Made by a program: the position numbers and the translations under genes
Source of the DNA: Drechslerella dactyloides
Lineage: Eukaryota; Ascomycota; Orbiliomycetes; Orbiliales; Orbiliaceae
DNA: 64,000 nucleotides
Direction: 5' to 3'
NCBI GenBank assembly: GCA_020064725.1
Contig: JAGTWJ010000007.1
Span: 2,542,001-2,606,000, forward strand
In this document: positions 47,927 to 61,052 of the stretch, piece by piece
Layout of the letters: every line of letters starts with the position of its first letter
Numbering within the stretch: the first letter of the stretch is position 1
The notes under the pieces: generated by a model
What the model was told of the DNA's origin: nothing
Database searches by the model: none
The model's input: only the letters and a program-made list of their open reading frames with translations

Positions 47927-50900
47927 TAGAGATTCGGTGCCGTCTACCAGCCATAAACCCGAAACTAAACTGCTGACGGTTATCTATACCACTGCAAGGA
48001 GTGTCAGCGTCCGCCCCTTCGATTTCCAAGTTGATACCATAGTTACGATGATTAAAATCTTTTTGCCTTCTTCGAGACTGTACATAGATATGGGATTGCG
48101 CCTGCGCACGAGACAGCTGGTGTTAACGCGTTGTGCGTATATGAACCGCGCCATAGGATATTGGGATTGTATTTGGTCTGGGTAATTTTGGCCGTTATAC
48201 TAACATAATGTCAGTTTGAACGATTTAGCTTAAGCGCTTTTGATATTACATTCGCCATCAGAGATAGAGGGCATACCTGGAGATATTTGATGACGCGCGC
48301 ATGTATTATATACCGTTAGTTTTGAACGCTATAAACGTTTCTGAGTGTTGGCCCGCGATCGGTGGTTTCGTTGCGCAGCCGAATTGTTATGCGTGTACGG
48401 CCCAGAGGACTTCTAGATTTTCCGAACGTTGCCATGTTTTCGCTGGTGTCGAGATCAGAGGTCTTTGCGTCGAACCAAAACCATAAGCTACATCAACATC
48501 TTAGCAAGAAGCCTTCAAGCATGCCATAAAACTATTGTACAGAAACCTACATAACCAGCCGTCGTTAATCGAGGGTAAAGTTGAATGTAAAATTAAAAAG
48601 ACTGCCAGCGACCGAATTTAACGATTAGTCTGCTCGATAGCTCGATGAACAACACAAAATATGCAACTATTGCACAGCGCCGCCCGACTTCTCACCCATT
48701 TGCGACGCCGCGATCATGGCGTGGGGAACAATGGCTGTATTTCGGTACAAATCGTATTGCTTCGAGAGTATCGTTGAGCTTTGCCGTAGATATATCACCT
48801 GTAGAACACACGCAGCCGCTAGTTAGTAAGAAACCAATCCCACAAGATGCATTTAAGATGTTCGATGTCGTGAGCCTTCCAAGCTGAAAAACCAAATCTG
48901 GGCATTGATAGACTGAGAGAACGAGAACTGTCTGGAATATAATTTATATCCTCCAAATGATGGTTTATTATTCCGATTAATACAAACCTAGTATCTAGAG
49001 ATACTATTATTTTTCGCCTGTAGGTCGGACGTCGGGCGGGATCTATGTTTTATCCCATCAGATTTTGTCAGCGTCAAATATACGTATAAAGGCCATCTCT
49101 GGAGCGTGAGAGTAGAGGTGTAGGGCGACGTATCATTCGTTAAAATTCCATGGAGAATTTCATAATAGGGCGATCTTCTCATTGGTCCTTAACACGAATT
49201 TGCTCAGAAGCCTTGCCAACGAGCGGATGAGCAGTCGCGGTTATGGCTCTCTGCTAACGAGACGTAGCACACCGGCTTCATACTCAGTACAGAGCGATAG
49301 AGAGAGCAAGACACTCACGCTAGGCAGGTTCGGATCAGAGGAAGTTGTACGCCAAGTTTAAGATTCGAGCCTCAAGAGATGTGAAAGTTCCAATGAGCAC
49401 ATGTCTGAGCAGTGCTATAGCACAGGCTCGTGCAGCTAGATAGCCTGCAATCCCCTCAAAAGACAGCAACTGTTTGCTCTCATGCAGCAGTGCATTCTCA
49501 CACGATGCGGGCCTATCTACCGCTTGAGCCCCCTGCATTCCCCAACAAGAAAGGCGCCTGCAGAGGTGGTGCCATGAAGAAAACAGGTATGATGCAAATG
49601 CAATCCTGAACGGTTGACAGCTGGCAAACATCAAAAACTTGGAATAGAGGAGAGTCTTAATGCCCATAACTGATACCTAGGCAAATCATATTCCCGAACC
49701 AAGTATTGGTTCATAACGGTGAGAGGCAAGAGATCGTGTGTTAGTACTGGTACTTCTTGACAAGTCATGAACCTTCCGGTTGAGCGAGGCTCAGCTTGAC
49801 CATTGCAAAACCAGATCCAGGGAAGTGGGGAAATTTTTGATCCGGTGAAGCACCATGATGTCGATACACAGGCAACCGCGCTTAATTGCAACACTGCCAG
49901 CTGTCATTGCCATTCCGGTTCTTGTTTAGCAGTAGCATCCGAATGCTGAGGCCAGCTAACTGGAATAATTTCAGACCCATGTAGCTGTGTTGGAAACTCA
50001 GCGACATGATCTGCTGAATACTTCTTACCTATAGATCAATGCCGTCAGATATCTACGTGCAGAGGATCTGGGGCTGGTGCGATCAATAAACTTACCAAAA
50101 TATTGTTGTGGTCAGAATTCAGGGCACAAGGCGTACGTAGCCTGCATATGGCATGATATTCAGTGTAGTACGGTTGCTGTGCTTGGACGTAAGCAAATGA
50201 AATACCAAGTCTCAGGAGAATTGCGATTTACGTTATGCGAGAGTCCGTGCTGATTCTTGAATGAATATCCAGTGTACGAGATCGAAACACTGTGGCTGCG
50301 GACGCAAGGAATTGCGAGCGAAATGGTCTATACACAGTGAGCATTTTGCACGCCAGAAGAATGTCTTTCAGGGTGTCTTGCTTAATTTGTTTCAATATTG
50401 TTCGATGCATACTGTCCTCGGGAAGACAAATCCTCCGCTTGGGCGGAAGTGTCCAGCGGGATGCACCTATTCGGGTCAGGCCGCATCCAGAGCATGGATA
50501 GCACTGCTGCCGGATCTTGCCCCTGCAACTCAAACCTTCGTACGTACATGTAGTTGCTACAGGTAGTCATCCCCCCTGGCTGTTAGGCGAGATTTGTGAT
50601 GCGGTCAGTTGCTCGCCTCGTTGGCTCGGATATTGCGGGTGCGGACGTGAGCGAAGCATTGCGGGAATCGCCAAATCGCGATCGCGCGTGATACGATAGA
50701 CGCAGACGTGTCTTTGCAGAGATCAGCCATAGTCTGCATATGCTGGGACATGGGCATATAGTATAGGAGGCGGGGATGGATGTCCTAGGCGTCGTGTGAA
50801 GCCGCACTTTGGCAGCCGCGTCAAGAGGCATCGAACCGAGAGCCACGATAGGCGACGCGTGAGTGAGAAAGGAATCTTGCCTCCCGCACAAGACGGATCA

Positions 50901-53455
50901 CGAAAAATGATGAGTTGGCAGGCATCGAGTTTGCCCCCGGACCCATGAAAAGGAGGTTGAAATTGGTCTAGTTATAGCCTGTGGGACTACGGATTTACTT
51001 GAGTTGCGGAGGATGTTGCAACTTGCAGCGCCTGCAGCCGGCCGTCAGCCCTGTTTTGCTCCCACCAGCACAGCATCACTTCATCGTGCATTCTTCCAAC
51101 GACACCGAGTCAGATATCAGAACCCGCTCCATCAGCAGCGCGACCAGCCAGCACGCTACGTGCAGAGAAGAGCCCGGAAATGCTCCCGATCGAGGACCCT
51201 CTCCTTTGTCCTGTCACGAGCTATGCATCGGCCAGCGATCTGACGCATCGCCATTGCATTGCAGGAACAGCTGTCCGTGCACCACGCTTGACAGAGCACG
51301 CGTTCCCGTGCTACACAACAGCAAAATGTGGCGTAAGCCGATTCTCCCGAACACTTGTCCCTCATCGGGTGAAAGAACCGGCTGTATCGTTTTTCTGGGC
51401 AAGCTATCGTTGCGAATATGAGCGGCCCGAGCAACGACACGAGATCCTATAATTTCGCTTCGGACAAACTAGCTGCGTGTGCCTGGCCGGAGGCAGACAC
51501 TGCGGCAAGAGAAGCCTGCGGAACGGGCGACTATTCGACCGCTCTTCCATACGGGAGCCTACGGATGACATATCAGTTGTGATACATTTGGGCCCTTTGG
51601 GGATTGTATTAAAAATAGGAGCTACATCGCGTCGACAGAGGAATGCTGCTCTGTTGTTCTCAGGGTCCACTTGTTGCTTCGCACAATGATGTCAGACAGC
51701 ATCAAACGCCGCATTTCCTCTGCCTGCATATGCGGCGTTTCGCACATTGCATTGCCCTTCGCGGCCACTCGGATTTATTTCGGTACCGTGGATCCTTGAT
51801 GAGAGCTAACCACTCTGATCCAACGTTGGCTGCTGGGGCGAACGATTTTACCGGGTTTCCACAAGTGATCTGGATTGAAGATGCAAGGACGATGGTATCC
51901 CAAAAAGAACACCAGAGAACAATCGCCAACTCACCAGGGTGGCAAACCTCAGCCCCACAGAGTGGCCTCGAGCGCCGGGAAGTCCGCAAAAGGCTTAAGG
52001 TTGCATCGGATGAGCCTCGGTCAGCGGGCTGCGACTGAGGATCGAATTCTGTAAGCTCCCTTTTGTATTATTGTTGTCGCGACACTATATACAGTCTCGG
52101 GGCACATCACGACCGTTTGCCGGTAACATCCCTCCCTCTTTCTTTGTTGGTAAAGTTAAAGTTCGAACAGCCAGCCACTATAGTCCCCGCAAGGTCAATC
52201 GCTACCGCAAACCCTGTTTTCAGAGACTTTGTGTGAAGATCATCATGGTACTAGGCTCACCACGTGCCCACAACCTCTACGTGGCAGATGCTGGATGATG
52301 AGGAGGGGGGTCGGGCCCTGAACAATCTTGAAAATTACAGAGACGGATTCTCCCACCAGACTTTGAGGGAGCTGTCATTCGAAAACCCATTGATCTATCG
52401 CAACGGTCGAAGATGGCAACTTGCCTGGTGTTATGACGCCTGATGCCGATGAGCAACGAAGCCTGTGCCCGACACCAGCGGCTTTTTTTCGGATTTTTGC
52501 CCCACACCGCAGCACCAGAGGCGCGTCTTCGAGAAGCTGGTTCGCAACGGTTAGCCAACATTTTCAATTGGCGGACAAACCAGTCAATTTCAAGCTGAGT
52601 GTTTCGGGAGTCCCTGAAGCTCACTGCACAAAGCGGGATTTTTCTGTTTATTGTACAGACAGAGCACAGACGAAATGAGGATCTGACTTGTCTCTCTCAT
52701 TCTTCTTCCTCGGCAAGCTGACCCGCCGATTCAAATACGGAGAGAGGGGAAATACGGTGTACTACCGCTTTTTCTGATGATGTCTTCGAAGTATTCCGTA
52801 CATAAGTCCATGGTTAGACGTTTCCCGACATCCCTCCATCTCGTCCAACCTGCATCCCTACGTCGACGGTGCATCCAGTGGAGATCAAGGCCGCCTCCCG
52901 ACGCTTCCAAGGTAAGCAGAGCCATCCCAACTATCCTCTGACAGGAACATGCAATGTACCTGTACATGCGCATGCAGACGGGCATCGTCCTTGTACACGG
53001 CATGCGTATGCACCGTCAATCGAATCCCCTCAGCTAGCCGGCCTGGTTTAGGGCTTTGAGCGCTAATGACCTGTGTGATGTGTCATGCATAGACGAAAAG
53101 CACGATTACGAAGACATTTTTGCAGCATCTTGGCTCTGCCACAACGCACCGCATATTTTATGCAGCCGAATCGAGGGCCGGGCTATATATTCGGGGGGCG
53201 TGCGTTCGAGGTCTGCTCCGACATTCCTCGATCTGATGCTATCTATTGTTCGTTCCATTGAGCGACCATCCAGTGCTTACCCTCTCGCTTCCCCAGCACC
53301 AGGACCCTCCGACTTCAACCCAGCAACCGCCTCGAAACACGTTCTTGAGACAGACGTGGTAATTCAATACAATACTTTCTTTATCACTCCTTGGCTATAC
53401 GGGGAAGATAAACCGGGCCTTAACGATGTTACTCTGTGACTCAAGGGATATCGCA
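47927..53455. other. 5.5 kb gene-free stretch
   Basis: No supported gene. The region from about 50500 to 52100 is GC-richer and keeps frames of up to 146 codons open on both strands, but the translations conflict and are rich in Cys, Arg, His and Ser, as chance frames in GC-rich DNA are. The rest is AT-rich. Nothing else recognised. Confidence 0.45.
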
Positions 53456-55136
53456 ATGAGCCCTCCTTTCGGGCTTCCCGGTGCGGTTGGCGCTCGCCCA
53501 CAGCGCCAGAACCAGCCCTATAACAACCCTGGCCTCCCTGGACACCCCCAGCAGCAGATGACCGGCGGACGACTCCAAGATCAGCGGTATAATTATGGCC
53601 AAAGAGTGTATGATCTAGACCCCCAAGTAGCTTGTTTTACTCCTCCGCTCGTCCCTTCACACTTGCAGGTGTTACAATCGATCTCCAAGAAAGAAAAACA
53701 TCACTCATATCTGCATTTCGTAACAAAAGAATTGTTTCTAGCTGTCTTATGTTCTGACTTGGTGGTGCGGCTGTGACAAGATCTGATATGACACCGGTTT
53801 ATCATATTCCGCAAAATCGCCCTCCAGGCTTCCCACCGCTGCCAATGTACCCGCTTGATACTGATCGTTCGTGAGTTTTGTTACGGATCCCAGCCTAACT
53901 TCCTTCACATCCGTTCGCACTACCACAAAAGTTTGATACCTAAACAGAGGTGTCATATTTTCCGATCTTAACCATAGCACAAGCATATCTAACGAAACAT
54001 GCGTTCATCTCACAAGACACCGCAATTCTGGTGATTTGTCTGCATCTTATACAGGGTTTGGCTCCAATGCGGCGGATCTGGATATTCCCTATACTCAGCA
54101 GAAGCGCATTGCCTCTGGCGTCACTCCAGGTCCCGTAGGCCTCGCGTTTCCTGGCCCGTATGGAAATGCATTCGCCCCAACTACAGGATCCTTTGGAGCT
54201 CCTGTATCCAAACCAACTCTCGCACCAGGATTGGAGGCTCCAGCTACGGATCCTTATAGACCAGGACCATGGTCGCCGAGTGGCAGTCAATCGCAGCCGG
54301 GTGGGATGCCTCGCCAACGGTCTTTCGGACATCTTCAACCATCTGACCCTCTAGCCTTGGATTGGCCTAGCAAGGAAAAACTTGAATCCCCGGTGCTGCC
54401 GACACCACCAGACCTAGGTAATACCACCACGCCGACTACGCATGGTAGGAAGGAGGGCAAATCGCGAGCAAACTTGAGCATGTCGTCTTCGCCACCCAAG
54501 ACGAATCCTTACAACAATCACAGAAAGGCCCGAAAAAATGGAGAAGTTGACGACCTGTACTACTACCTGGACTACGATCGGAGGGCTTCGCCACAGTCTG
54601 ACCCAAACCGGACAATACCGGAGCTTGAAAGCACCCTCGAGGCCGATGAGCAGGACCGTATATTCCAGAAGCTAAACGATCTCTTATCATATGGAATGTT
54701 CAATTTCTTCGCCAAGCACCAGTTCCCCATCCCAATCGATCCTGGCAAGCGACGTGTCCGCAAACCATCTGATCGTGAATGGCACGAGTGGCTTGAACTT
54801 GCAATTGCTTTGTGCGAGAAGCGGATGATACCCAAGACGCTCCTCCACAACGAACGCATTAAAGAATTTGTGACCATTCTTCAAAACTCAGGTGAGATCA
54901 GACACGTTGTTGCACATCCAAGCCGGCCGCTTAAAAGCGACATGGGCGTCTTCCAATTGATCAGCGCCGGAATCCACGTCGCTCAGATAATCAAGGACTG
55001 GGATGGCATGGAGGAAATGCTCAAGATCAAGGAGAACACCGAAAATATCATTGCCAAGCGCCGCCGCAGAAGGGAGAGTATCAAGAAGCATGTTCGTTTT
55101 TTAGAGCAGTACGCAGAGTCTGAGGGACTGGACTGA
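53456..55136 (+). CDS. Conserved-looking fungal protein of unknown function
   Basis: I do not recognise a named domain. The last exon, 54055-55136, is secure: a Pro/Gly/Ser-rich first part, then about 170 residues of well-formed, mostly helical sequence (from PELESTLEADEQDRIFQKL through FNFFAKHQFPIPIDPGKR, REWHEWLELAIALCEKR and NSGEIRHVVAHPSRPLK to a basic coiled end, AKRRRRRESIKKHVRFLEQ). Upstream exons are less sure. One model consistent in phase uses 53456-53586, 53781-53866 and 54055-55136 (432 residues, GTATAA and GTTCGT donors). Alternatives end exon 1 at 53626, before a GTAGCT donor. The disordered, Pro/Gln-rich N-terminus plus compact helical C-terminus suggests a binding or regulatory protein. 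No signal peptide or membrane segment is seen. Confidence 0.65.
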
Positions 55137-58043
55137 ATAGCAATGCTTTTATCTCCAACTATTTGCTAGTGTTGAGACTAGTTGGGCCGTCTGCTGCAGC
55201 TTTTTTCTTTTCTTTCTTTCCTTCTGTAATATTTCCTTTGAAGCTTTACAGCGTGTCATTACTATGATTTTTCTTGATCTCATATGGGCGGCTTGGTGGT
55301 TTTCTCTTTTATAGCAGTCAATTTCTATCGATTCGTTGCTTTCTTGAGCTTTTGTCCTCTGGGATCGCCATCGGTGCGCCGCTGGATGCCTGGGTTCTCG
55401 CAGAGATATGCCTGGACTCTGCACATGGAACTGGAAATTTACCTTCGGACCTGGATTGGACCTTATCAGACCTCCTACTACTAATAATGATACCTTGGTC
55501 ACTTTGGATAGGCCCTATGATACATATACCCCATGGAGATGTCGCTCCTGGACTATACACGACTAAAAACACCTTGATGGACGCAGGAACACGATACCTG
55601 GAGTCCCTATCCTTTTGCAGTCATTACCAAAAGCCTGGCGTGGAGCACCTGGATAATCGGAGAAAAGTCTAGTATGTTTGGACCGTTACGCTGCAGCGCT
55701 GGTTTCCTTTGTTTCGATTTCCTAAACACGATATAAAGATCTTTATGCATTGACGCATTTAAGTCTTACCTCTGGCGCGGCCGTTCTCTCTTCAGATCTT
55801 TTTTGCCCTCTGAGCTCTGTGCATGTATCTAAGAAGTAGTTACATAAGTAGGTAAAAGGTGCTAGTGATTACCCAGCAATATATAATCTTCATCAGTTTT
55901 TCAGTTATCGCGATGAATTGTGAATACCATATGTAGTCACCGGGCTAGTCGTTGCCTACTTGCGTCGAGACTCTTCATCGTTATGTATACGTTGAAAGAC
56001 GTGAGTCGACTGTCCACAGTCGGATGGGTTTTTGTCGTCATGGTCTCCCAGATCTACTAGACTTCCAGTCCTAGCGCCCAAAAATAAAGAGGGTCTCTCA
56101 ACAACCATAAGGATTCACGGGTTGAAAAATTGCAGACGTGGGCATAATGCACTTATCTATATAGATCTCGGTGCCAGAAGCTAAAATTTTGGCGCCTACT
56201 GTCATGTAAAGATCTTAAGGACGATATCTGCGACTAAGCCGCGGTGAACTTAGCTCGGCGAGTCTTATTACGAGATCGGGCCGTGATATACTTGTCCAGC
56301 TTCCGACAAAGACCTAGAAAACATCGACGGTAGACTCGATCGATCGAGACGCGTTGGCAGCGCTCGCAGTGGCTTGGATACGTGGAACTCTCCCAATTTC
56401 TCAGCATCCCGGACATCGCACAAATTATCACTATTTTTGGTTTGTTTGGTGTCTCGCGTTATGGGCCAGATGAGCGCAACCGCGCGTCATTGGCTACACT
56501 CATCTCGCCTCGCTCCCGAACACGGCATGCCGAAACCTCTTGTGTCTGTCCAACTCAGAGAGGAGTCTTCGAGAATCTTTTTCAGTTAGGTTCTAGCATC
56601 CCTGAAAATGCGTGGCTCGGTCGCCTTCAAATCTTTTGGATCCCAGACAGGTACTAATTCCCGGAGCGTCTGATGATGCGCTGGGCCGGCCTGTCAGAAG
56701 GAGAGCCCGTCGCATCTTGGAATTGTGTGGCTGCCCCAGATCCCTGTCATTAAGGCCCGGAAATCAAAAAAAAGTCCCGATTGAGCTCAGAGGGAGGAGG
56801 TACGCGACTCGCCAGCTAATTCGCTGTGCGCGTTCTGATGTCGCCTTCTTTGCCCGTCACCGTTGCAAGGGTCCTGAGGCTAAGCCCTTTAGCTTGGACA
56901 TCTCGACGAATCGCTCTTCACGGTTCGCGGTATGCAGGCGCGGCTTCATACATATTGTCCCTGGGATTTGTCCTGCTGTTTTGACGGCAAAAAATAGATT
57001 GGTACGAGCCGATATACATAAACATCATGTTCGCTCTAAAACATAGGCGCTGTATTGCTTGCTTTCAATTTTCTCCGTCACGAGATCCCCTGACTGTCTT
57101 TGCTTGAGTTCACTTTTGGGGCGTATTCGACCATACGTCTTTCCTTTCGCTATTCCATCAGCGACGTTGCTGCGTGCGGCAAGCGGACGCCTTTCAATTC
57201 TTCACAAATCTGGTGAAATTTCCCATGCTCTTTTGTAATCTTGGGTTCTGAGAGGTTCGGATTAATCATCGACCCGATCGACCAAATATTCAACGGGGAC
57301 TCTCGATCTCTTCTTCGTGCCTTGAAACCTCGGTGTTCAAATTTGGGATAATATCACCGCCATTCATTTCGACCTTTATGTGGTGTTCTGGAGACATCCA
57401 TTAATATCTACAATTTACCTCACAACGTAGAGGCTTCGCAAGCTTCAAATCCTTTCGTTTACCAGATACCATATATCTGCTAGCAGATATCCAGTTCATT
57501 AAATTTATCTCCTCAAGCAAGGACAGGCGGAAGCGTGCAGCTGGTCTGTAGAAAAAAGAATCTAAAAAACTAGAACTACGAAGAAAGGTAGCTGCTGTGC
57601 GGCAATCTGCTCCTCGTTTCGATTTTGCTAGTGATACGATACATACACCTTTTTGGTAAGCCTCATACGATCTTCTTGCTTCTGTTTTACGAAATGTATC
57701 GAATGGATACACATATATGCCTAGCTAGCTGGAAGCAAAGCTCCCATAGCTACGAAATTCCTCTTCCATACCTGTACACTGTTATTGATCATCCAACAAG
57801 GTCATTGCTAACAGAAAGGCTTCGGCCCTAGATTCCCAGCCAGAGCCGGTCTTAAGTATGCCGATATAGCTAGACCAGGTACTCAAGATAAAGCCATTTG
57901 CGTTCTGTGCCGATACTAAACACATACGTGAAAGTCGATCCTCACAGAAAAGCTCAGGTATTGCGCTTCTCGGGATTTGCAGCTTGGGGAGGGGTATTGG
58001 GGTGTCCGGAAGGCGTAACAAGCCCGCGCCTGCGAATACCAGG
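55137..58043. other. 2.9 kb gene-free stretch
   Basis: No supported gene. Open frames reach about 140 codons (56612-57046) without recognisable features. The final part contains the promoter of the mucin-like gene. Pyrimidine runs occur near 55200-55230. Confidence 0.45.
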
Positions 58044-61000
58044 ATGATGGGGCTGAGCTTAATATTCAATACACGGCACCAGCCGTGGATACGATTGCTC
58101 CCGGGGATCTTGTTGCTGTCACATGCTGCATCCGCAGCTCCTCTGAACGTTGGTGGACGAGGCTCCTGGCAGAACCCCATAGAAAGAAGAGAGGAGGTTG
58201 AAGGACAGCTGTATGATGGTTCGAGCATGAGATATGCTACTCTGCTTCCGACTCCGCCACAAGATCAACCAACGACAACGACCCCAATTGTTATCCTAGT
58301 TCCAAGCACCACTGCGGCCGCGATCCCCGTTATAACAACGCCATCCGATGAAACATCCACGTCTTCATACGCAGCGCCTACATCGACATCTTCGGCACCC
58401 GAAACTCTCACATCGACCGAATCGACAGAGCTTCTACCCGGAGGGACTGATGTATCATCTTCGACAAGCCCGAGTACAAGCTCGTCATTCTCATCTGCGA
58501 GCAGTTCGACGTCAACAGAAAGCAGCAGTTCAAGCTCTACAATCATTGGCATGCCAAGCGCGAGTTCGTATGTGAGCACATCTCAGACATCGATACCTTC
58601 ATCGGAGGCTATTACTTCAGAATCGACAACTTCTTCAGCTTCCACGCCAGCAGCTTTCGAGACAACATCAAACTCAGAGACCATTACTTCGACGTCGACG
58701 GTTGTGCTTGATACCACAACATCTTACGGTAGCTCCAGCACTCTCGCAACTTCCGAAACAAATCCACCAGCATATGACACCAGAACATTTGTATCGGAAA
58801 CCTCAGCGACCCAGACAGCGACGTCCAGCTCTGAGAGTCAGACAACGAGTGCTTTTAGTTCGTCATCAAGTAGCTCTTCCAGCTATGAGACACCCATATC
58901 CAATCCTTTTGATGTTCCGGGGTTTGTTACGATACCAGTGCCGTCAACTTTAGCTAGGACAACGACGAGCCTAGCGATCACAACCACAAGCGACGGCAGT
59001 TCGGACACATCATCAAGCACCGCCACGGTATCTACTGCTGTAGAAACTTCAATAGCACCGGTTCCAACTGGAACCCCAGCTTTTGGTCCCGGCTTCAGTT
59101 TTATACGGCGCCCAGGAGCAGGTGGTGACAGCTCCTCGTCAATTGAAGTGACTTCCTCTCCTGCACAGGGTGCAGCTTCGACTTCATCACTTGGCTTCGG
59201 CAACACGGCATCTGTTGCAACTACTTCGCAGGCATACAACACACCATCAGAAACGACCAGCACGCTTGAAACGTCTACGATTGAACTACCGACATCCAGT
59301 GTGGTCTCATCAGCCTCAACATCAAGCAGCCTGATAGCTTTCCCTACTACTACATCAGAACCTGCCACACCAAGTAGTACAACCGTGACTGAAACTTTCG
59401 CCTCGAGTTCTGAATCTTCGAGTCCCGTTTCAGAAGTGATTGATACGTCAAGCACTTCTGCGGATGCTATATCAACCGCTACCGAGATAGTAACCACGGT
59501 ACCGGCCATTCCCGTAGCGACAGGTGGTATCCCAGATCTCATCTTACCGTCTTCGGCCCCAGAAGGCTATGCTCCTTATCCTACAGATGGGACTACGGTC
59601 ACGACCAGCTCCTCAGCTGAAATCGAGCCTATCACAACTACTTCAAATGACGTATTTCCGACGACAAATGGCAATCTCTTACCAACAGAGGCGTCACCGG
59701 AGCCAACTTCGGATGTGATGACTGGGACCCCGGGTGCCCCTCCTGACCTTGTACTCCCAAGTACAACTTCCGATGCCTTCGTTACTGACACCTTGGGTGG
59801 AGGTGGGGACTACCAGACGACGGCCGTATCTCCCAGTTCCTCTAGTCTTGAAACGACGCAATCATCCAGTTCAACACTTCAAGAAATGACTAGTAGCTCC
59901 CTGGCGGCGCCTACGCCGACGACGGTCTTTGTCACTGTGGTTGTGCCGACAGCACCAACAACTACTGTTACCCAGACGGTATATCCAAGCTCTAGTCCTA
60001 GCGCTCCAGAAACCTTGGAGTCCACCGAGACGGCTGCGCCGACCAATGATTACAATACGGCTATTCCCACCGGGACAGTTGGGTCACCACCTGATCTGAT
60101 CATACCAAGCTCGCAGGCGGAGTCAGTAGCTCCTACTTTTGAAACCGAAACGCCAGAGAGTAGCACCACCACTACCACTGCCACAAATATCGCATCAACA
60201 CCAATTCCATCGTCAATATTGACGAGCGTTCGCTCGAGAACGACAATTCTGCAGACGGTTACGGTGACGAGTACGAAGAATGTGGTTTACACGAGCTACA
60301 GGACGGTGATTGCCACGAACCCAAGCGCTATTCTAGAGCCATTGAGGCCAACCAGCCCAGAAACGATTCCTGTTCCCACAGGCTCTGATATCCTCACTAC
60401 GGTATTCGAAACGCAGACGGCGACGGCGATCCTGACCGCAATTCCGTCTCCGGACTCAAATTCCAGAGTGCCCGAATTCGGCAACATCATATCGGTCACA
60501 TTATCTGTTTCCTATCCAGCGCCTTTGTTTCCGATCCCCGGCGGACTCGATAGCACGGCGATCCGTACCACTATCCAGTTATCGTCCACGTTCCAGAGGG
60601 TGGGGATATCGACGCCGGTACCATCTGCACCGTTCACGTACATCGGATCTACTATTCCATATCCATATCCGACCCTAAGTCCGGATGCAGATACTTCACC
60701 GACTTCCGTCGCAGTATCAAGCCAGCCAGTCCGCACGGGATTCGTGATCCCTGGTCCGATCATCATAAGTCGTCAGGACTTCAGTGCTAGTCAGGCTGCA
60801 TCAACGTATGATATCAGCAACTCGGGAGCTGCCGCTCCTACTACATTGGCTACATCTACTGTAACGAGCAATGGTGGCACGCCTTCCGTGAAACCTCGGT
60901 CCACATATGCACCGGTTGCTGTTGGCAACGTCAAGAGAGCCCCGCTCCAAATACTCGAAGTGAGGAGCAGTGCTCCGCAGCTTCGAGCAGCTCTCGGCCC

Positions 61001-61052
61001 CGCTGCTTTCGTTTTTATTACCGTGGCTTTGTTGATCTCCTTGGTGGCGTGA
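58044..61052 (+). CDS. Mucin-like Ser/Thr-rich GPI-anchored surface protein
   Basis: A single exon of 1002 residues. The frame is open from 57984, but the first ATG is at 58044, placed just before a signal peptide (WIRLLPGILLLSHAASA) with cleavage near residue 31. Nearly all of the mature part is Ser, Thr and Pro, with frequent Thr/Val-rich strings such as TVFVTVVVPTAPTTTVTQT. A motif of the form GxPPDLIxPS occurs three times (near 59522, 59722 and 60069). The last 23 residues or so, ending AAFVFITVALLISLVA, form a GPI-attachment tail. A KR site lies 44 residues from the end, close to the anchor. Such proteins are heavily O-glycosylated and project from the plasma membrane or wall, in adhesion or as stress sensors. 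There is no single-pass sensor signature with a cytosolic tail, so a GPI protein fits better. The exact role is unknown. Confidence 0.85.
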   Translation: MMGLSLIFNTRHQPWIRLLPGILLLSHAASAAPLNVGGRGSWQNPIERREEVEGQLYDGSSMRYATLLPTPPQDQPTTTTPIVILVPSTTAAAIPVITTPSDETSTSSYAAPTSTSSAPETLTSTESTELLPGGTDVSSSTSPSTSSSFSSASSSTSTESSSSSSTIIGMPSASSYVSTSQTSIPSSEAITSESTTSSASTPAAFETTSNSETITSTSTVVLDTTTSYGSSSTLATSETNPPAYDTRTFVSETSATQTATSSSESQTTSAFSSSSSSSSSYETPISNPFDVPGFVTIPVPSTLARTTTSLAITTTSDGSSDTSSSTATVSTAVETSIAPVPTGTPAFGPGFSFIRRPGAGGDSSSSIEVTSSPAQGAASTSSLGFGNTASVATTSQAYNTPSETTSTLETSTIELPTSSVVSSASTSSSLIAFPTTTSEPATPSSTTVTETFASSSESSSPVSEVIDTSSTSADAISTATEIVTTVPAIPVATGGIPDLILPSSAPEGYAPYPTDGTTVTTSSSAEIEPITTTSNDVFPTTNGNLLPTEASPEPTSDVMTGTPGAPPDLVLPSTTSDAFVTDTLGGGGDYQTTAVSPSSSSLETTQSSSSTLQEMTSSSLAAPTPTTVFVTVVVPTAPTTTVTQTVYPSSSPSAPETLESTETAAPTNDYNTAIPTGTVGSPPDLIIPSSQAESVAPTFETETPESSTTTTTATNIASTPIPSSILTSVRSRTTILQTVTVTSTKNVVYTSYRTVIATNPSAILEPLRPTSPETIPVPTGSDILTTVFETQTATAILTAIPSPDSNSRVPEFGNIISVTLSVSYPAPLFPIPGGLDSTAIRTTIQLSSTFQRVGISTPVPSAPFTYIGSTIPYPYPTLSPDADTSPTSVAVSSQPVRTGFVIPGPIIISRQDFSASQAASTYDISNSGAAAPTTLATSTVTSNGGTPSVKPRSTYAPVAVGNVKRAPLQILEVRSSAPQLRAALGPAAFVFITVALLISLVA

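Noticed and set aside
50981..51421. 146-codon plus-strand frame in a GC-rich stretch
   Set aside because: Cys/Ser/Arg-rich, and three or more overlapping frames on both strands; no motif.
58883..59542. 219-codon minus-strand frame
   Set aside because: Antisense of the Ser/Thr-rich mucin-like gene; Val/Asp/Glu-rich only because it mirrors Ser/Thr codons.
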